Origin: Dacryopinax spathularia
Lineage: Eukaryota > Basidiomycota > Dacrymycetes > Dacrymycetales > Dacrymycetaceae
Direction of reading: 5' to 3'
DNA length: 64,000 nucleotides
Assembly (NCBI GenBank): GCA_037974965.1
Contig: JBBPFI010000018.1
Coordinates: 434,001-498,000 of the forward strand
Shown: positions 12,482-24,432 of the stretch, one piece after another
Layout of the letters: the number at the start of each line of letters is the position of its first letter
Position numbering within the stretch: the stretch's first letter is position 1
Notes under the pieces: model-generated
Told to the model about the DNA's origin: nothing
The model's database searches: none
Seen by the model: only the letters and a program-made list of their open reading frames with translations
Made by a program: the position numbers and the translations under genes

Positions 12482-13104
12482 CCTGTCCTCTTCTCTCCAG
12501 TTACAGCAGCAAGGACAAGTAGGTCGAGCGAGGAAAGGAGAGGAGGGACCCAGCATCCATTATATACACCCCAGACCGGGCATCCCCAAGGCCCGGTCGC
12601 CAAGGTCCAGGTCCAGAACGTGATCCGTATCGCCCCATAGCAGACCACCCACCTCGCCCACGCCCAGTCAAGTATAGCCTGGTCGATCAGAGTCGACGTC
12701 ATCCATGCGTAGGCTCTCAGTCCCTATCGCACTCTGGGAGAAACGTTGTTCAGCTGTCCCAAGCTCTCTAGCCCTTCTTCCCCTATTCGCGCTCCAATTG
12801 ACAGCACATAAGCCCGGATGACATAGCGCCGCCGATTAAACCATCGAGCGACAATCTCAAACCAGCAAACTCCATCTCAGAGACTGACAACCCGACCGAG
12901 CAACCGGTATTAACGTTCGTCAGCCCACCCAGACCGGCCAGCCAGAGGAGAGAGAGGAGCCAGACCGATAGGCAGAATTCAGCACGTTCGTCCCCTTCTC
13001 CCCCGTTGGGCGTCATGCGTTCACTGGTTGGTGGTGTAGCGAGGAGCGCGTCCCTGATCGGCGGTTCATGTGCTTGAGAAGCACGACGCTAATGGGAGAA
13101 GAGG
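12482..13104. other. Intergenic, upstream of RNase T2
   Basis: This should hold the RNase T2 promoter and perhaps an upstream signal-peptide exon. A minus-strand ORF at 12783-13016 has a hydrophobic middle (LSVWLLSLLWLAGLGGL), but no domain or splice partner that I can support. One copy of the MITE's target duplication (GGAGAAGAGG) is at 13095-13104. Confidence 0.4.
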
Positions 13105-13702
13105 GAAGAATTTAGTCGGATGCCATCGAGAAGGGGGTTTATTAGGCGGATGCCACCGAATTGACATATTTAGTCGGATGCCATCCGGCTAGGGTCTTTT
13201 TCAGCGTGCTAAGTCGAACAATGCATGAATATGGTTGATTGTAGGAATGTTAATTGTTGGCACAGTAGTACAGCAGTCAGCTTACTCTATCTTCTGCACT
13301 ATTATTCTTTTGCCATTGAGAAGCTATTTGAGTGTAGTCATGTATAAGCAAATAGGCTTATCAACAAATGGAGTAATATACACTTAAAACCGCTTATCTC
13401 GAGTCACATATTTACTTATTTACCACTCAAATCAGGCCGATTTCAGCCCCGTTGAAGTTTGAAGTGCCTCCATAGGTACGCTGTGGAGAATTGGAAACAT
13501 ATTTATCAATTTTTAATTTACTTATGTATATGATCTGAACCTCACTGTCAACAATTAACATCCCTACAATCGATCATATTTATGCATTGTTTGACTTAGC
13601 ACTTGAAAAAGACCCTAGCCGGATGGCATCCGACTAAATATGTCACTTCGGTGGCATCTGCCTAATAAACGCACTTCTCAATGGCATCCGACTAAATTCT
13701 TT
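13105..13702. mobile_element. Mutator-like MITE with ~155-bp terminal inverted repeats and 10-bp TSD
   Basis: A non-coding AT-rich element of about 598 bp. The left arm (13105-13259) and right arm (13548-13702) are inverted repeats of about 155 bp with only scattered differences, beginning with AAGAATTTAGTCGGATGCC at the left and its complement at the right. The sequence GGAGAAGAGG flanks it directly at 13095-13104 and 13703-13712, a 10-base target duplication. Long inverted repeats with a 9-11 base duplication are characteristic of Mutator-like elements. Each arm also carries three spaced copies of a GGATGCCA-containing motif near its outer end, possibly transposase binding sites. There is no transposase inside, so it is non-autonomous. 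The class assignment is inference; the structure is directly visible. Confidence 0.85.
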
Positions 13703-13991
13703 GGAGAAGAGGCGGCGCTGATGAGCGCAGGTGTTTTTTGCGCTATATTTAGCTAGAACGCTTCTGACCTTGTGTGCTGCTGGTGTGTCTGGTGTGTTAC
13801 TCGGTCTTGGAGGGGAGGCATGGTGCTTCTACTCCTGTTTCTGAGGAAACTCGGTAGGAGATGTCTTGCGTACAGGTGAACGGCGGTTTGAGCCACTTTT
13901 CTGGAAATGAGACGGTTGACATCAAGGCTCTGATACAGCTGTGCTCCGCTGAGATGACTCCGAACCTTCACTCAAGCAACAAAAGAAAATG
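13703..13991. other. Short intergenic between MITE and direct repeat
   Basis: Host-like sequence of about 290 bases after the right target duplication. I see no gene or site in it. Confidence 0.3.
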
Positions 13992-14120
13992 ATCCATCCA
14001 TCTATCCAGACATACTCCAATGCATTCCACGTCCCTCCAAATAAAATACCCACCAATCCATCTATCCTTGCACCTACAAAGCCCCTTCCAACAACCCTCA
14101 ACTTCCATTCACTCAAATGC
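13992..14120. repeat. Left copy of ~129-bp direct repeat (aminopeptidase 3'-end-like)
   Basis: Same orientation as 15681-15809 and roughly 85-90% identical by eye. It begins ATCCATCCATCTATCCAGAC and ends TTCACTCAAATGC. The right copy contains the stop and last few codons of the M18 aminopeptidase, so this left copy is a displaced duplicate of that gene's 3' end and trailer, or the two are terminal repeats of an inserted element. Confidence 0.8.
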
Positions 14121-15680
14121 AGATACCAGGCATGCATGAACCTGGTGCAACTACACCGCTCATCCCAGATGCATCATTCACAACCCTCAATGCTGTTTGA
14201 GCTACACAAAGAACTATCACTTCACAACACTGTCGGTCCTGTTTTCCCGTTAAACACAGTACTACAAACCATGACCATTACTCCTATTTACAACAACTTG
14301 CCTGAGATTGAATGTCTGTTAGTGCCCAACAATCCTGCAAATCTGACTGGTTTTGGAAATGCCCATAAACACTTGCTCACCATCTGGAAAAACAATGGGC
14401 CCACCTTCCTGATTCTCTCAAATTACAACAATGCTGACCTTTAAACTCAGGGATGAATGAGTAGCCTCTCAACATTGTACATTCCATTATCATGTTATGG
14501 GGTGCATATCATTTTATTAGTTAGCTAGGGTCTATCCTATCTGTTTTCAGTGAGACCCATGGGTCTCCCTTCTTTCTTTTCTTCCTTCCATCCATGATGA
14601 TACCAACCCATCCTTTATCTTCCTCAACCCCTTTCCTTTCTTAGCCACTTTAATCAACAGCCCTTTGCTCTACCTTATTGTACTTGCAACCCGCACCAGG
14701 AGCTGTTTCCTCAAGTGCGGTCCAAAATCAGTGCAATCAACATTCATGCAGGTTATGAATGGGAAGTGGCAGTTGGTGGTGGCAGTAGGGAACAATTAGT
14801 GTAAGCATCACAACTCTTATTGTCTTCATTGCTTCTAACAGAAAGTGCAAGATAGTGGCATGCTTGGAGCAGTCAATACCATTGCCTGGGAGAATATTTA
14901 GCAGGTTGCCAGCATCAAGTTGGATATGCAGGCTTTTGATGGCAAACTGGTGCAGGTGCTAGAGCAGCCAGCCTATATCTGCATAGCTGCAAGAAATCAT
15001 GCAAAGGGGCACTTGCCACTGTGCTGAACCCAGACACTCCTCCAGCTTGCTTTCTGCAACCACTCCTTAATGCTACTGTGGCAAAATTCCAGGTCACTTG
15101 GCAGCAACAGCTAGCAGACACTATCACAACCACATTAGCTCCATTAGATACCTCCATTTATGGTGTTCAGGGGGGTATTTGTGCTCTCAAAGGTAGTGTT
15201 CAACAGCTGGAGAGTAGTTTCAACAGCTGGAGAGTAGTGTTCAATAGCTGGATATAGTCACAGAAAAACCTCTATTCTTTTCATAAAGGTTGGTCTTCAC
15301 TCACGTTTTGCCAACTTCATCTTATCCTCTTGCCAGAATCACAACTGTTCTCAGCACAAGGGACCATTTGAGGCTGTACCAACTCCTGCTCCACCTCACT
15401 TGCACTTATATGAGGTGAGGGTTTATTAACATCCGCCCATCACAGATTTAAATCAGTATCTTGCCTAGATGGGTTTACCACCAAGCTCCAATGTTGACAT
15501 GGTTAATGGTCTGGATGGAGCAAGGCTAACTCAAATTCAAATCTTCTTTGTGTACTTTCCTGGGGAAGCAGTTTCACAGTCACTTAGCCATAGGTGCAAG
15601 TGGATCTTGCTTACTGTTGGATGTTATTTGGTGTCCATGTAATGTCTGATTGATCCTGAGCGCCTATGCCAGCCTATTCT
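14121..15680. other. AT-rich island of foreign composition between direct repeats
   Basis: About 1.56 kb with clearly lower GC than the neighbouring genes. An open stretch on the plus strand (about 15021-15257) reads like a coiled-coil protein fragment (TWQQQLADTITTTLAPLDTS, GVQGGICALKGSVQQLESSF). It resembles low-complexity hypothetical proteins common in mushroom-type fungi; this is from memory and not checked. A 22-base unit containing CAACAGCTGGAGAGTAGT is repeated about 2.5 times at 15199-15251. A plus ORF at 13989-14444 reads through the left repeat into the island but has no recognisable domain. I take the island to be a decayed insertion. Confidence 0.5.
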
Positions 15681-15809
15681 ATCCATCCATCTATCCAGAC
15701 ATACTCCAACACATCTCACGTCCCTCCAAATAGCATGCCCACCAATCTATCTATCCTGGCACCTACAAATCCCACTCCAACAACCCTCAACCCCCGTTCA
15801 CTCGAATGC
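15681..15809. repeat. Right copy of ~129-bp direct repeat
   Basis: Partner of 13992-14120. It overlaps the last four codons and stop (15798-15800, minus strand) of the M18 aminopeptidase gene and extends into its 3' trailer. Confidence 0.8.
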
Positions 15810-17744
15810 GACGTAACTCGCCAACCCCCCAAACTCCCTAAAAAGCCCCTCCATCCACCTCACCCCCAACCACGGATCCTTCGCCCCCGTCAGCCCCCGG
15901 ATAGAGTGCATCGACATCTGCGGGATCCCGATGTCTACACAGGGGATGCCCAGGCGCTCGGAGAGCATGGGGCCGACTGTACCGCCCGAGCGGGAGTCGT
16001 TTCGGATGTGGAATACTAGAGCGAGCGTTAGCGAGCGTGCCGACAGCGGCGTATAGCGCTGGCCAGAATGGGGGATAAGGGAGATTGCGCTCGTGCATGG
16101 GCAAGTTTTTCAGAGAAATTGGGGGAGGGACAGGCGAGACCGAGGGAGTCGGCGAGGAGATAGAAAGGAAGAAGAAAGTCGACGTACGCTGAACCTCCGT
16201 CCCGACCTTCTCCGCAATGGCCCTCACAAGCGTAACACTAGGCGCGTTACTTGTCATATGCCCGTTCGGGTCGACTTTGCAGGCGATCCCTTTGTTCAGG
16301 ACGGGTGCGGCGGTGGAGAGGTAGATCTCGGCGAAGTTGGGGTTGAGGGCGTGGGTTACGTCTGCCGAGGCCTGCCATCATTATGCGTTAGCCAGTTCCG
16401 TGGAGAGAGAAATGGAGAGAGATGGTAGACGGGAGGTGGGGAGATGACGCATGGATGGTAGTTCGGAGATGGTAGGTGGTGGATGGAACTGGTGGACGGG
16501 GGAAGTGGGCAGGAGTAGAGCGCACCATGAACGAATTAGCCATCACCCTCCCCACAGTCTCCTTCCCCGGCTTCCCATCCAGCACCTCCACAACCCTCTC
16601 CACCACAACCTGCATAAAATTGCTCTTCGCCCCTTGCCTCAGGCCACTCCCAACTTCCTCCGTATCAAAGCATCCGACCATGCTGATCGTTTCGCTGCTT
16701 TCTAGGAAGTCTTGGTCGCTTGAAGAGGCGAGGAGAGCGGTCATGGCCGCGTAGGAACAGAGCTTGTCGTCTAGCCGAGGGGCGGAGATGAACTCGTTGT
16801 CGAGCCCGAGGAAGGAGGAGGGGGTCGCGTCGAATAGCTCGAGGTCGAAGTCGACTATGTCCTGCGCTGTCGTACTACCATTAACAAACTCTCTTCATTC
16901 TCCTCAGTGATAGTGGGCATACCCGAAACCCCTAATTCCTTGGAGATCGCTCGGAGGAGACGGGCAGAATGCTGCTTCCCGATCACACCGGGAACATCGC
17001 CATCCTCAGTCTCGAGCGTCATCCCAACAACGGGAACCATATTCGTCTCGAAGTTAAACGGCCCAAGCGCCGGCTCGCCAAAATGTCTTGCCAAGCTGGG
17101 AATCCTTGCGACTTCTCCAGCATCAGCACGCACGACGATGGCCCAGAGAGCTTAGACGCACCAGGCTTGCCCAGATTCACCAGCTTCTGCGTAATCTTCC
17201 CCTCCCTATCCCTCACCAGCACCCTCCCTCCTAGCCCCAAATCGCGATCCCACCAAGTCGAATGGCTCGCATCCCACTTCGTGCTCGCCCCTCCTCCCGA
17301 ATAGGGCGCCGCGGCCAGGCGCATATACCCGCCTTTCTCATCCTTCGAGTACGGCTTGAGCTTCCAGCATAAGGCATCGATGTGCGCCACGACGACTGCG
17401 AACCCGTTTGGCGGCTTGTATTGCCCTCCGACGGCGAAAGCGATTATGGCGGATGAGTTGCGCGTGGTGTAGTATTTCCCACCTGGGTGGATGAGAGACG
17501 TCCAGGAAGTGCGCTCGGGGAGCTCGACGTAGCCTTGTTGCTTGAGCTGGTGGGCGAAGTGCGCGCAGGCGTGGTACGCTGTAGGAGTAGAATCGATGAA
17601 CGAGATGAAGTCCTCCGCATACGGCGGGGGAGAAGCCTCATCAAGGGAATGGACATCATCCTCTCTCTCCATCTCATCCACCTTAGGCTTGGGCGGGTAC
17701 ATGCCGAACATCCTGCTAAGACTGGTATGGGAAGAGAGCAGCAA
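15798..17744 (-). CDS. Aspartyl aminopeptidase, M18 family
   Basis: M18 enzymes are dodecameric zinc aminopeptidases that prefer N-terminal Asp/Glu (DNPEP, yeast Ape4/Lap4 kin) and act in the cytosol or vacuole. Family signatures appear in order: FISFIDSTPTAYHAC; the metal-ligand segment VVAHIDALCWKLKP; STWWDRDLGLGGRVLVR; after short introns, NFETNMVPVVGMTLE; FISAPRLDDKLCSYAAM; SMVGCFDTEEVGSG, with the catalytic Glu pair; KVDPNGHMTSNAPSV; FHIRNDSRSGGTVGP; and SMHSIRG, with the last His ligand. The C-terminus is EGLFREFGGLASYVAFE. The start could be ATG 17744 or ATG 17711 (MFGMYPPKPK). The stop codon lies inside a direct repeat that may have replaced the original 3' end. It is transcribed divergently from COG5. 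Confidence 0.92.
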
Positions 17745-18008
17745 GAGAGGGAAGTTCGATAATGGAAGGGGAAGTTGGTTGGTGATTGATATGGGACGGT
17801 TGGATTACGGGATTGATCAGGGATCGGGGATACGGTCGATTCATTTGGAAGGCGCGGGGCACGTGAAACCACGTGGATCACAAGTCCACCATATCATCCC
17901 AACTGGACCAATACAGCATACATTCAGCTTGACTATACCATACCACATCGCATCAAATATAATTGCATGAAGAACTGAAGAGGGTCGAGCTGATAATACT
18001 GGAGGCTG

Positions 18009-21000
18009 ATGTCGAGCGACGCGCCAGTCGGTACGTCCAATGGCGCTAGCATCACCAGGACCAGCACTGAACAGCATACAGACTATGACATCTTCGCGCA
18101 CCCCTCCTTCGACTCAAACGACTATGCCCACGCGATCCTCTCTCGCCAGCCCTACAACCCCTCCGCCCCCAAAGCCAAGCCCTCATCATCATCATCAACA
18201 ACCGCGGCCGGCACCCGAGCAGGGACAAACATATCGAGCGAAGCAGGAAAAGAGGATATAAGCCTCGCCATAGCCAAGCTGAACTTCGCGATCGACGACG
18301 TCACGAAACAGCTGCAGAATGTCGTTGTTACGCATTATGAGGCTTTGCTGGCGAAGGCGGGTACGGTGACGGATCTGGAGAGGTCTTTGGGGAGCGTGAG
18401 GCGGGGGTTAAATCAGGTTGAGACTTCTTTGGACCGGTATGTCACCCACTCTCTCCAACCGACCGCATCTAGCCTGGTGCTGATGAAAAAGCAGACTAAA
18501 AGCGAAAATCCAAGTCCCGCACGCAACGCTCGAGAAACACGTCGTCCTCCTCCAGCGCTTACAGATGGCGACAGACGTACTCCGCCGGACGTCGAGGTTC
18601 ATCATTATCGCCCGGAGGCTGGAAGTGCAGATGGCGGAGGTGGACGCTGAGCCCGCACAAGCGAATGGGGATGGGAAGGGTACGACGGGAGAGGTGCTGG
18701 AGGGCGATAAGGAGCGGGCGATCGCCAAGGCCGCCCTTAGTATCGCCGAACTCGGTACGCCCTCACCTCTCCGCTCAAATCATGATCAGGGCAAGGTGCT
18801 AATGGCTGGCGGTAGTATCCCTCTACTCCGCCCCCTCGGAAACCTCTCCCGACCCCGCCTCCGACCCCTCGACCGCCAAAAACAGCAGCAGCACAACCCG
18901 TATCCCCCTCAGCCAGATACACGCCGTCGCCCGACACATCCCTACCATCGAAGCAGCCCGGACAAAAGTAACGACCGAAATGGAGACGATGGTCTCGAAC
19001 GGTCTACGCGACCTGGACCAATCCCTGCTCGCCTCGTCACTCCAAACTGCCTATAATCTCGGCGTATTACCAAAGCTCGTGCAGAGCTTGATGGCGGATC
19101 TGACGGGAGCGGTGGATGACCGGATTAGGGCGGCTTTTGACGTTGGGAGGATCTCGCGCGAAACGGCTGTGAAAGGTACGTTTCCCCTTCCTCTTCCCTC
19201 CTCTGGCCGATGGGAAAGCGGTTCTGACTAGCGATGTTTGGCAGAAACGGCCCCCTCGTCAGTCCCCAGCCTGATGTACAAATCCCGCGTCCGGACCGAG
19301 CCGACCAACATCACCGCTCCTCAGTGGGCGCAAGCGCTGTGGTCAAGGCTCGAGCTTCTGGTGGAGGACATGGCCTCCTGCTGCGTTAAGGTTTACACCC
19401 TGGAAAAAGTGCTCCAGAGGAAACGAGACCCGGCGACGGGTGTGATCTTCCTCGATGAAGGGATGAAGTTGCTGGAAAATAAGCCGAGCTCGACGTTCTG
19501 GATGTCGTTGGCGCAGGCTATCGAGCGACATACGAGGGAGAATGCGAAGAGTGCGTGTTTGCTACCTTGCTGGGATGCTTTTAACGGGGGTTACTGATGA
19601 GAAGGCGGGTAGATTCGACATTCTTGCAGCAGACGCTGAGCCATTCCTACCCCCGGCTATTGCGCTTGTTCCATGATTTCTTTGCAAAAATTGCAGTGCA
19701 TACCGATACTGTCTATACCCTTTCACAACAGAGGTGCGCCCCCTTCTCCCTTCTTTCTACCGTCCCTTTCTTTCCCTTTCTTTGAATACAGAGTGCTGAC
19801 CCTCCGACAAAATAGCCCAGAAACCGTCCTAATCCTCCGCTCCATATCCCAGTTCGAGACGCAATACCTTTCCCGCACCACCCAACGACTAAACGAAGCC
19901 GTCTCCACCACAGTAGCGAACAAAGACGCCACCCAGATCGTTCGCACAATTGCGAATGAGCTGGATAAGGCTCGGTTTGACCCGCTGCTCGTACGGTCCG
20001 TAGCTAGGAACGTGGTGACGGCGCTGGATACCTTGATCACAAGGCTGGACTCTCAGGTGCGCCTGATCGGATGCTACATAAAGCGGCGATTGACGGATGG
20101 GGATGGCAGGTGATCAAGGACAGGCAGGCTACGTCCCTACAGGGCCCAGGGGCGACCCTGCAGCAGATAGGGAACGCCCAAGTGATCAGCACGCTTTATC
20201 AGACCTGGTCTCGCCTTTGTAAGCTGAAGGACGAGTTCCATGAGAGCGTATGGACGATCCTCGAGCCGAGCACCCGGGTACGGCCTTTGGTTTTACCCTG
20301 ATAGATGGGCATTGTACTGAGACAAGCGCAGATGATCCAAGCAGCCTATCAACGAGCAGTCGAGCCACTTCTCTCTGCCATCCGCCGCGAGACAGCAGCA
20401 ATAATCGCCCGCCTGCACAGGGTAGACTATGGAAAACCGTTCGACGCAACGATCGGCAGCGGGTCAAGTGTGTACATGGATGATCTGATCGGGAAGCTTA
20501 CACTTGTGCGGACGGAGATCTTACCGCGGTTCGATGTGGGCGAGCTGAGGAAAGAATGGTTCGTCTTGTCCCCTGCGTTCCCCACTCTTCCCACCCTCCT
20601 TCTCCCCGTGCATTCCTGAACGGGATGGAGCTGACGTGGCGGACAGGATACTATCCATAACGAAACACGTCCTGAAACATTTCGTCCTCCATGCCTCCAT
20701 TGCCAGCCCGCTAGGAGAAGGCGGCAAGCTCCAGCTAACGAGCGATATGGCCCAACTCGAGTTCGCGCTTAACCAGTTTGTGAGTGCTGGTGATACGAGC
20801 GGGGGGAAGAGGGGGTTGGAGATGGCCGGGGAGGATTTCCGGGCTTTGCGCGGATTCCGGTACGTTCTACCTTTCCCAACACTATCATTACAGTTGCATT
20901 GCACTGCTGTGGTGTATATCCACGAAAGAAAGAGGCTGATATGATCGCATGACAGACCACTCCTCTTTCTCGACCCGCCCAACCTCGCCTCCCCCCAACA

Positions 21001-21313
21001 CACCGCAGGCCTCCCACCCCTCATAGTCCTGCACCACATCCTCGTCCTCTCCCCCCTCCCAATGCCGCACACGACGCACGGCTGGACCGAAGCGGAGTAC
21101 GTCCGGTGGGTCGACACGCACTCGGCGAGCGAGGCGTGGGATTTGATCGAGGGATGTCTTCTGCGGTGGGAGAAGAACGCTCGTGGAGCGGAAGAGATGG
21201 AGAAAGAGGAGAAGGAGAAGGCGGAGGAGTTTGTCAGGCTTGCTAGGAGCGTGCTGGAGCATGCGAGGGATCCGTCTGGCCCTCTGAGTCCTCTAGCCGT
21301 GAATGGTCGATGA
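18009..21313 (+). CDS. COG5: Conserved oligomeric Golgi complex subunit 5
   Basis: Cog5 belongs to lobe B of the COG tether, which keeps Golgi enzymes in place by retrograde vesicle capture. A short exon 1 (MSSDAPV) is probably spliced, with donor GTACGTCC, to DYDIFAHPSFDSNDYAHAIL, the conserved N-terminal motif. The family helical region follows: AIDDVTKQLQNVVVTHYEALLAKAGTVTDLERSLGSVRRGLNQVETSLDR. Later exons carry LVQSLMADLTGAVDDRIRAAFD, PTNITAPQWAQALWSRLELLVEDMASCCVKVYTLEKVLQRKRDP and SLAQAIERHTREN. The last exon ends SGPLSPLAVNGR. At least ten exons are present, joined by 50-70 base introns. The stop at 21311-21313 is 84 bases from the convergent RCL1 stop. Confidence 0.9.
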
Positions 21314-21397
21314 TCCTCCACCAGCCGAACTCATACGCAGTCGAACTAGAGCGGCAATGTGACGTGGTGTGATGTGTAGTTTGATAGGAGGAGGAGG

Positions 21398-22734
21398 TTA
21401 CGCCAGCGTCCGGTTCGCATTGACGTACCCCACCCCAACACAAGACAGCAGCAGCTCCGTGTTCTCCCTATCCATCTTCTCCGCCGGGGCAATCTTGAAC
21501 ACAGTCCCAAAGAACGTCCTTATATCCCTTAGTTGCTGGATCCTGCCCCCCACAAACTGCATCAGCACCTACATCTCCTCGTCACTGTAGAAGCAGGGAC
21601 GTACGCTCTTGGACTGAGCTCGCCCATTCTGCATCGGCCTACGTCCTCACTCCCTAATACCATGTAGAGGAGTACGAGCGGCTGATGTAGCCTATCTACG
21701 CAGCCGCCCCGCTTCAGCTCAAGCAGAAGTGAACGACACGCTTCGAGCGCTACGTCCTCCGGAGTCGTACCGGGCGAAGATACAGCCTCTGCACAATGGA
21801 GGGCAGAGGTGGTCGATTCCGCCACGAGCGAGAGTCCATACCCCGGCGACCTAGGCATATGGTCAGCATGCAGGCCCACACCATCCAAGCGATAGACAGG
21901 ACGAGGGAAAGGGAGAGGGAGAGGGAAAGGACGCACTTCCCAGATTCTTCTCCCTTGAAGACATCGCTATACAGATACACATCCGGAATAAACCGGTTCA
22001 ATACTCCCCGAGCAGCCTCTATCATCCGGTTCGAGAACTGCGGGCTCACTCTCACCGAGTGCGCGATCCCTCGGATGCGCTTTATCTTGCCAGGGTCCAC
22101 AAAGTTGAGCGTCTGGAGTGACTTTACAACGGGGCAGGTGAACTGAACTTCCCCACCACCGAGGGGCGGGGCACCGCGTTTACGGATCTTGAGCTCCACC
22201 CCTTCTAGCACTCCAAATGGCGCCAATGTGGGAAGCGTAACAGTCCGGATCAGGTCGGCGCTGAGGTCTTTATCGTCGCTCGTAATCCCCTTCAGCGTCA
22301 GCTCGAGCCTTTGCTTGCAGAATGGTGCGAGCGCCACCACGGGCTCGAGGAAATAGCCGATAGAGCGGGAGAGCGGGCAGTCGTGTGTTACTTGACCGCC
22401 GGATAGGAGTCCGGGGCGGAAGAGGACGGATGTGCCGGTGTAGGAGATCTCGATGTGTGTCCCGTTGGTGAGTTTTTCGAGCAGGCGGAGGAGGGAGGCT
22501 TCGTAGTCTGCGCGCAGCGCATCAGCATCACTACTATTTGGGCCCACACTTCTGACGTTGCGAGGGTGTGAAGAGGCGCGCACCTCGTAAACCGGGATCT
22601 TTATCATCACTCCTGATCTTATCGATCCTCACCGGTTTCCCACTCAGAAGTGAAAGGACAAGCCGATTCCGAAAATATTCATGGCCTTCAAATCGGATAA
22701 GTTGTTGCGTCGCGAAAGGTGTTGCGGCGGGCAT
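21398..22734 (-). CDS. RCL1: RNA 3'-terminal phosphate cyclase-like protein (18S rRNA processing)
   Basis: Rcl1 is a nucleolar member of the RNA cyclase fold without cyclase activity. It binds Bms1 and is needed for pre-rRNA cleavage at site A2 in the small-subunit processome. Exon 1 (from 22734) reads TQQLIRFEGHEYFRNRLVLSLLSGKPVRIDKIRSDDKDPGLR. Exon 2 begins DYEASLLRLLEKLTNGTHIEISYTGTSVLFRPGLLSGG and includes HDCPLSRSIGYFLEPVVALAPF and KRGAPPLGGGEVQFTCP. Exon 3 has SPGYGLSLVAESTTSALHCAEAV. The last exon ends VGVGYVNANRTLA at 21398. Four exons and the length match the family (about 370-400 residues). Confidence 0.94.
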
Positions 22735-24432
22735 CGTTGGATCTTAGACAGAGACAGAGGAGGGTATATCGCAAAGGAAGAAGAGGAGAAGAGTGCCGAT
22801 GTAGGTGCGAGGGGTGCAGGAGGTGCAGGAGGTGCAGGAGAACGAGCGCCCAAAATCTCGCTCTCTGCAGGAGAAATGGCTCCGCTCGATCACCGCCGAT
22901 CTCCCTTCGGACATAATCTTCACCTCTTTATCACCGATCAAGCCTCTAACGCCGAGAGCCGCCTTACCGCCGAGAGACCTCTTATCGCCGCCCCTTCCAG
23001 TAAACCGGAGCTCACCATCCCACCGCCATCAGCTGACCGCCAAAACACCTCCCAACCCCTAGGCGAGCCTGCTTTCCCCGCTTTTTGAATAGAGGAAGGT
23101 TTGCCAGCGTTGGAGACATGCTGACCACGTTGGCGTGCGCCCCTCGGGCACCACCGACTGAGCGGAACCTATGGGTGTCGGATGGCTCCAGGGTCTCAGA
23201 CGATGGGCTACATTACGATAGGTAACTACCCCTTCCCTGCCCCCGCAGCTCACCGTGGTTCACTACATTCTTCAGGTGCAGCTGTACTGGCGTGCTGGAC
23301 GATAGAGAGAGAGAACGTAGGATAACGGAAAGATGAGGTGGACGGACCGAGCCAAAACCGAACTTATGCCCGAGTGTGGGCATCGGAATGTGTGCCTGAG
23401 CGGGAGAAGATCATGCGTGTTCGCGTTGCATTCCTTGATCGGGGCAGGCAATCAGTTTCTCTCTTCTTCCGTGTCCCAATCCAGTCTTCACCTTCCCTTT
23501 GGCCACGCAACCTTCAACATCCTGTCTGCTGGCTCTCCAGCCTTCTCCAGGCTGATATGTACAGCGATGGTTCTCGTTCGGCAGCTATCTCCCACTCCTG
23601 CCGGCCGAAAGTGAGAGATTCCCAAAACCCGCCTTTGCGGCACTCCAACCCACACGGGATCAAGTGTAGTCTATAAATGGTAAGACTACCCTTAACGCTG
23701 TGCAGCCGGGAGCAATCGCAGCGGGAGGACTACGCCTTCTTGCACGCTTTCCGGGCTGGAGGGCTGGCCACGAGGCCACAGACAGCTGAATTAGAACGAG
23801 AAAACGCGGGAGCAGAATGGGTTCCTTCTTCTTCCTGCCTGTCTGGTGCTCAGGGTCTAGGGGACCGATGCGTGGCCAGGCAGGAGCCAAGCGAGAGAAG
23901 GGGGAGGAACGGGGGGAAAAGAGAGGCAGGGTCGCACACTGCTGGATGGGATCGGACGCCCCCCCTGTCCTGAATAAAGAGGACAAACGCGGCGGCCCCC
24001 TGCTCGGAGAGATCTCGTGAGAGGAAGCACCGGACGGAGGAGGAGAGGGACGTGCTTCTGAAGGAGAGAGGGTATATGATCCCTTCCTCCCTCCTCTCCC
24101 TCACTGGCCTCGCTCCTTGTTGTTCTACCCTTCACATCCATCCCATCCCGCGCTCCCCATCCCCTCCTCCTCGGTTGTCCTCCTCGGGTAGCTAGTCCAT
24201 CTGCCAAAAGCGGCATACAAGCGACGACCCTCCCGCCGCCCCCGTCCACCTCACACTGTCTCCCCACCGTCGTCTTCCCGTCTCTCTTCCTCTCCTCTCT
24301 CAGCCCCTATACCCAGTCGCGGCCACCACTGCCTCGGGTCATCCATCCCATCCACCCCCGCTCGCAGCGACCAGCAGCAGCAGCAGCAGGTTTCACCCCC
24401 TTCCAGCAGACATACTCCGTCTCCTACCCGGC
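22735..24432. other. Intergenic, no convincing gene
   Basis: 1.7 kb upstream of RCL1. It contains small overlapping ORFs on both strands with no domain or exon chain, a purine-rich zone near 23880-24070, then a long pyrimidine-rich zone (24070-24430) with a CAG run near 24376. Pyrimidine-rich tracts often mark fungal promoters and 5' leaders, and this one precedes the doubtful ORF at 24433. Confidence 0.4.

Noticed and set aside
12068-12640. Plus-strand ORF of 190 codons
   Set aside because: Antisense shadow of RNase T2 exon 1.
20521-21321. Minus-strand ORF of 266 codons
   Set aside because: Antisense to the last COG5 exons, which have clear family residues and splice sites.
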